DNA of 6,238 nucleotides, taken from Prevotellaceae bacterium (GTDB taxonomy: Bacteria > Bacteroidota > Bacteroidia > Bacteroidales > UBA932). Under the pieces are notes generated by a model, which worked only from the letters and a program-made list of their open reading frames with translations, made no database searches and was not told the origin of the DNA. Position numbers and translations under genes: made by a program. Shown one piece after another: positions 6,083 through 6,238 of the stretch. Where the stretch lies: NCBI GenBank assembly GCA_031273285.1, contig JAISSE010000270.1, positions 1-6,238 of the forward strand, given 5' to 3'. Each line of letters starts with the position of its first letter. The stretch's first letter is position 1.

Positions 6083-6238
6083 AAGGCATCAATTTACAGA
6101 TTTAGTCGTCCGGCTGTGTGTGGAAATGTATATGAAAGCCCATATCAGCTTTGATTCGGTCGTGGCAATTATATCTTTGCTGAACAGCCTGCTGCACTGG
6201 AATTTAAAACGTATCCCCTGCGCCAATACCGTTGAGAA
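6042..6238 (+). pseudogene. Transposase-like segment in the shifted frame (runs off the right edge)
   Basis: This frame is open from 6042 (a TAA precedes it at 6039-6041) to the window end. From 6051 it encodes a well-formed protein segment, PVGIVPQERIERHQ followed by a helical region (FTDLVVRLCVEMYMKAHISF, SVVAIISLLNSLLHWNL) and KRIPCANTVE. It has no start codon near its beginning; the first ATG is at 6126, inside the helical region, so it most likely belongs to the preceding coiled-coil ORF. A coiled-coil start followed by helices and an IPC-(A/N)-(N/S)-T-V-E-N type motif resembles transposases I recall from Bacteroidota insertion sequences, but I cannot name the IS family and no catalytic DDE residues are in the window. 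I list it as pseudogene because the frame is broken as written; programmed slippage could make it functional. Confidence 0.5.

Noticed and set aside
6040..6105. Classical -1 programmed frameshift on the A-run
   Set aside because: The -1 frame reaches TAG at 6103-6105, while the transposase-like frame requires +1 or loss of one A.

Overview
The window looks like a piece of a Bacteroidota (probably Bacteroidales) chromosome. The evidence is several perfect TAnnTTTG '-7' promoter elements placed just upstream of start codons, AT-rich leaders with weak or absent Shine-Dalgarno sequences, a NusB N-terminus of the Bacteroidota type, two adjacent Tat-exported sugar enzymes of a kind common in that phylum, and families of short intergenic repeats (ATTACGAATTA, ACTCTCA, GTCCC-TGAC-GGGAC) of the sort that litter these genomes. 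All genes except the last one read leftward (minus strand).

Layout from left to right: the 5' end of nusB (1-221, running off the left edge) with its promoter; a gene-free stretch of about 430 bp (222-650) holding a GC-rich island, two hairpins with a compensatory base change, and a 7-bp microsatellite that runs into the 3' end of recX; recX (651-1130); a repeat-rich gap (1131-1279) with a 65-bp imperfect palindrome; then three leftward genes packed as a probable operon, transcribed leuB (4681-3602), a Tat-signal Gfo/Idh/MocA oxidoreductase (3589-2213) and a Tat-signal xylose-isomerase-like sugar isomerase/epimerase (2179-1280). Upstream of leuB is a 238-bp gap with several dyad symmetries, then cutC (5663-4920) with a textbook promoter. 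Past a short divergent promoter region, a rightward coiled-coil ORF (5843-6082) is followed in another frame by a transposase-like segment (6042-6238, running off the right edge). An A8 run lies exactly where the frames meet.

Functionally, the core is housekeeping (transcription antitermination, RecA regulation, leucine synthesis, a CutC-family protein) plus an exported oxidoreductase/isomerase pair likely to act on sugars or glycosides. The unusual points are the coupling of a lone leuB to that exported pair, a RecX tail that appears to have been built from an intergenic repeat, and the frame switch at the A8 run. I see no convincing new multi-gene system. The most interesting signals are the repeat biology around recX and the possible slippage site in the IS-like gene.
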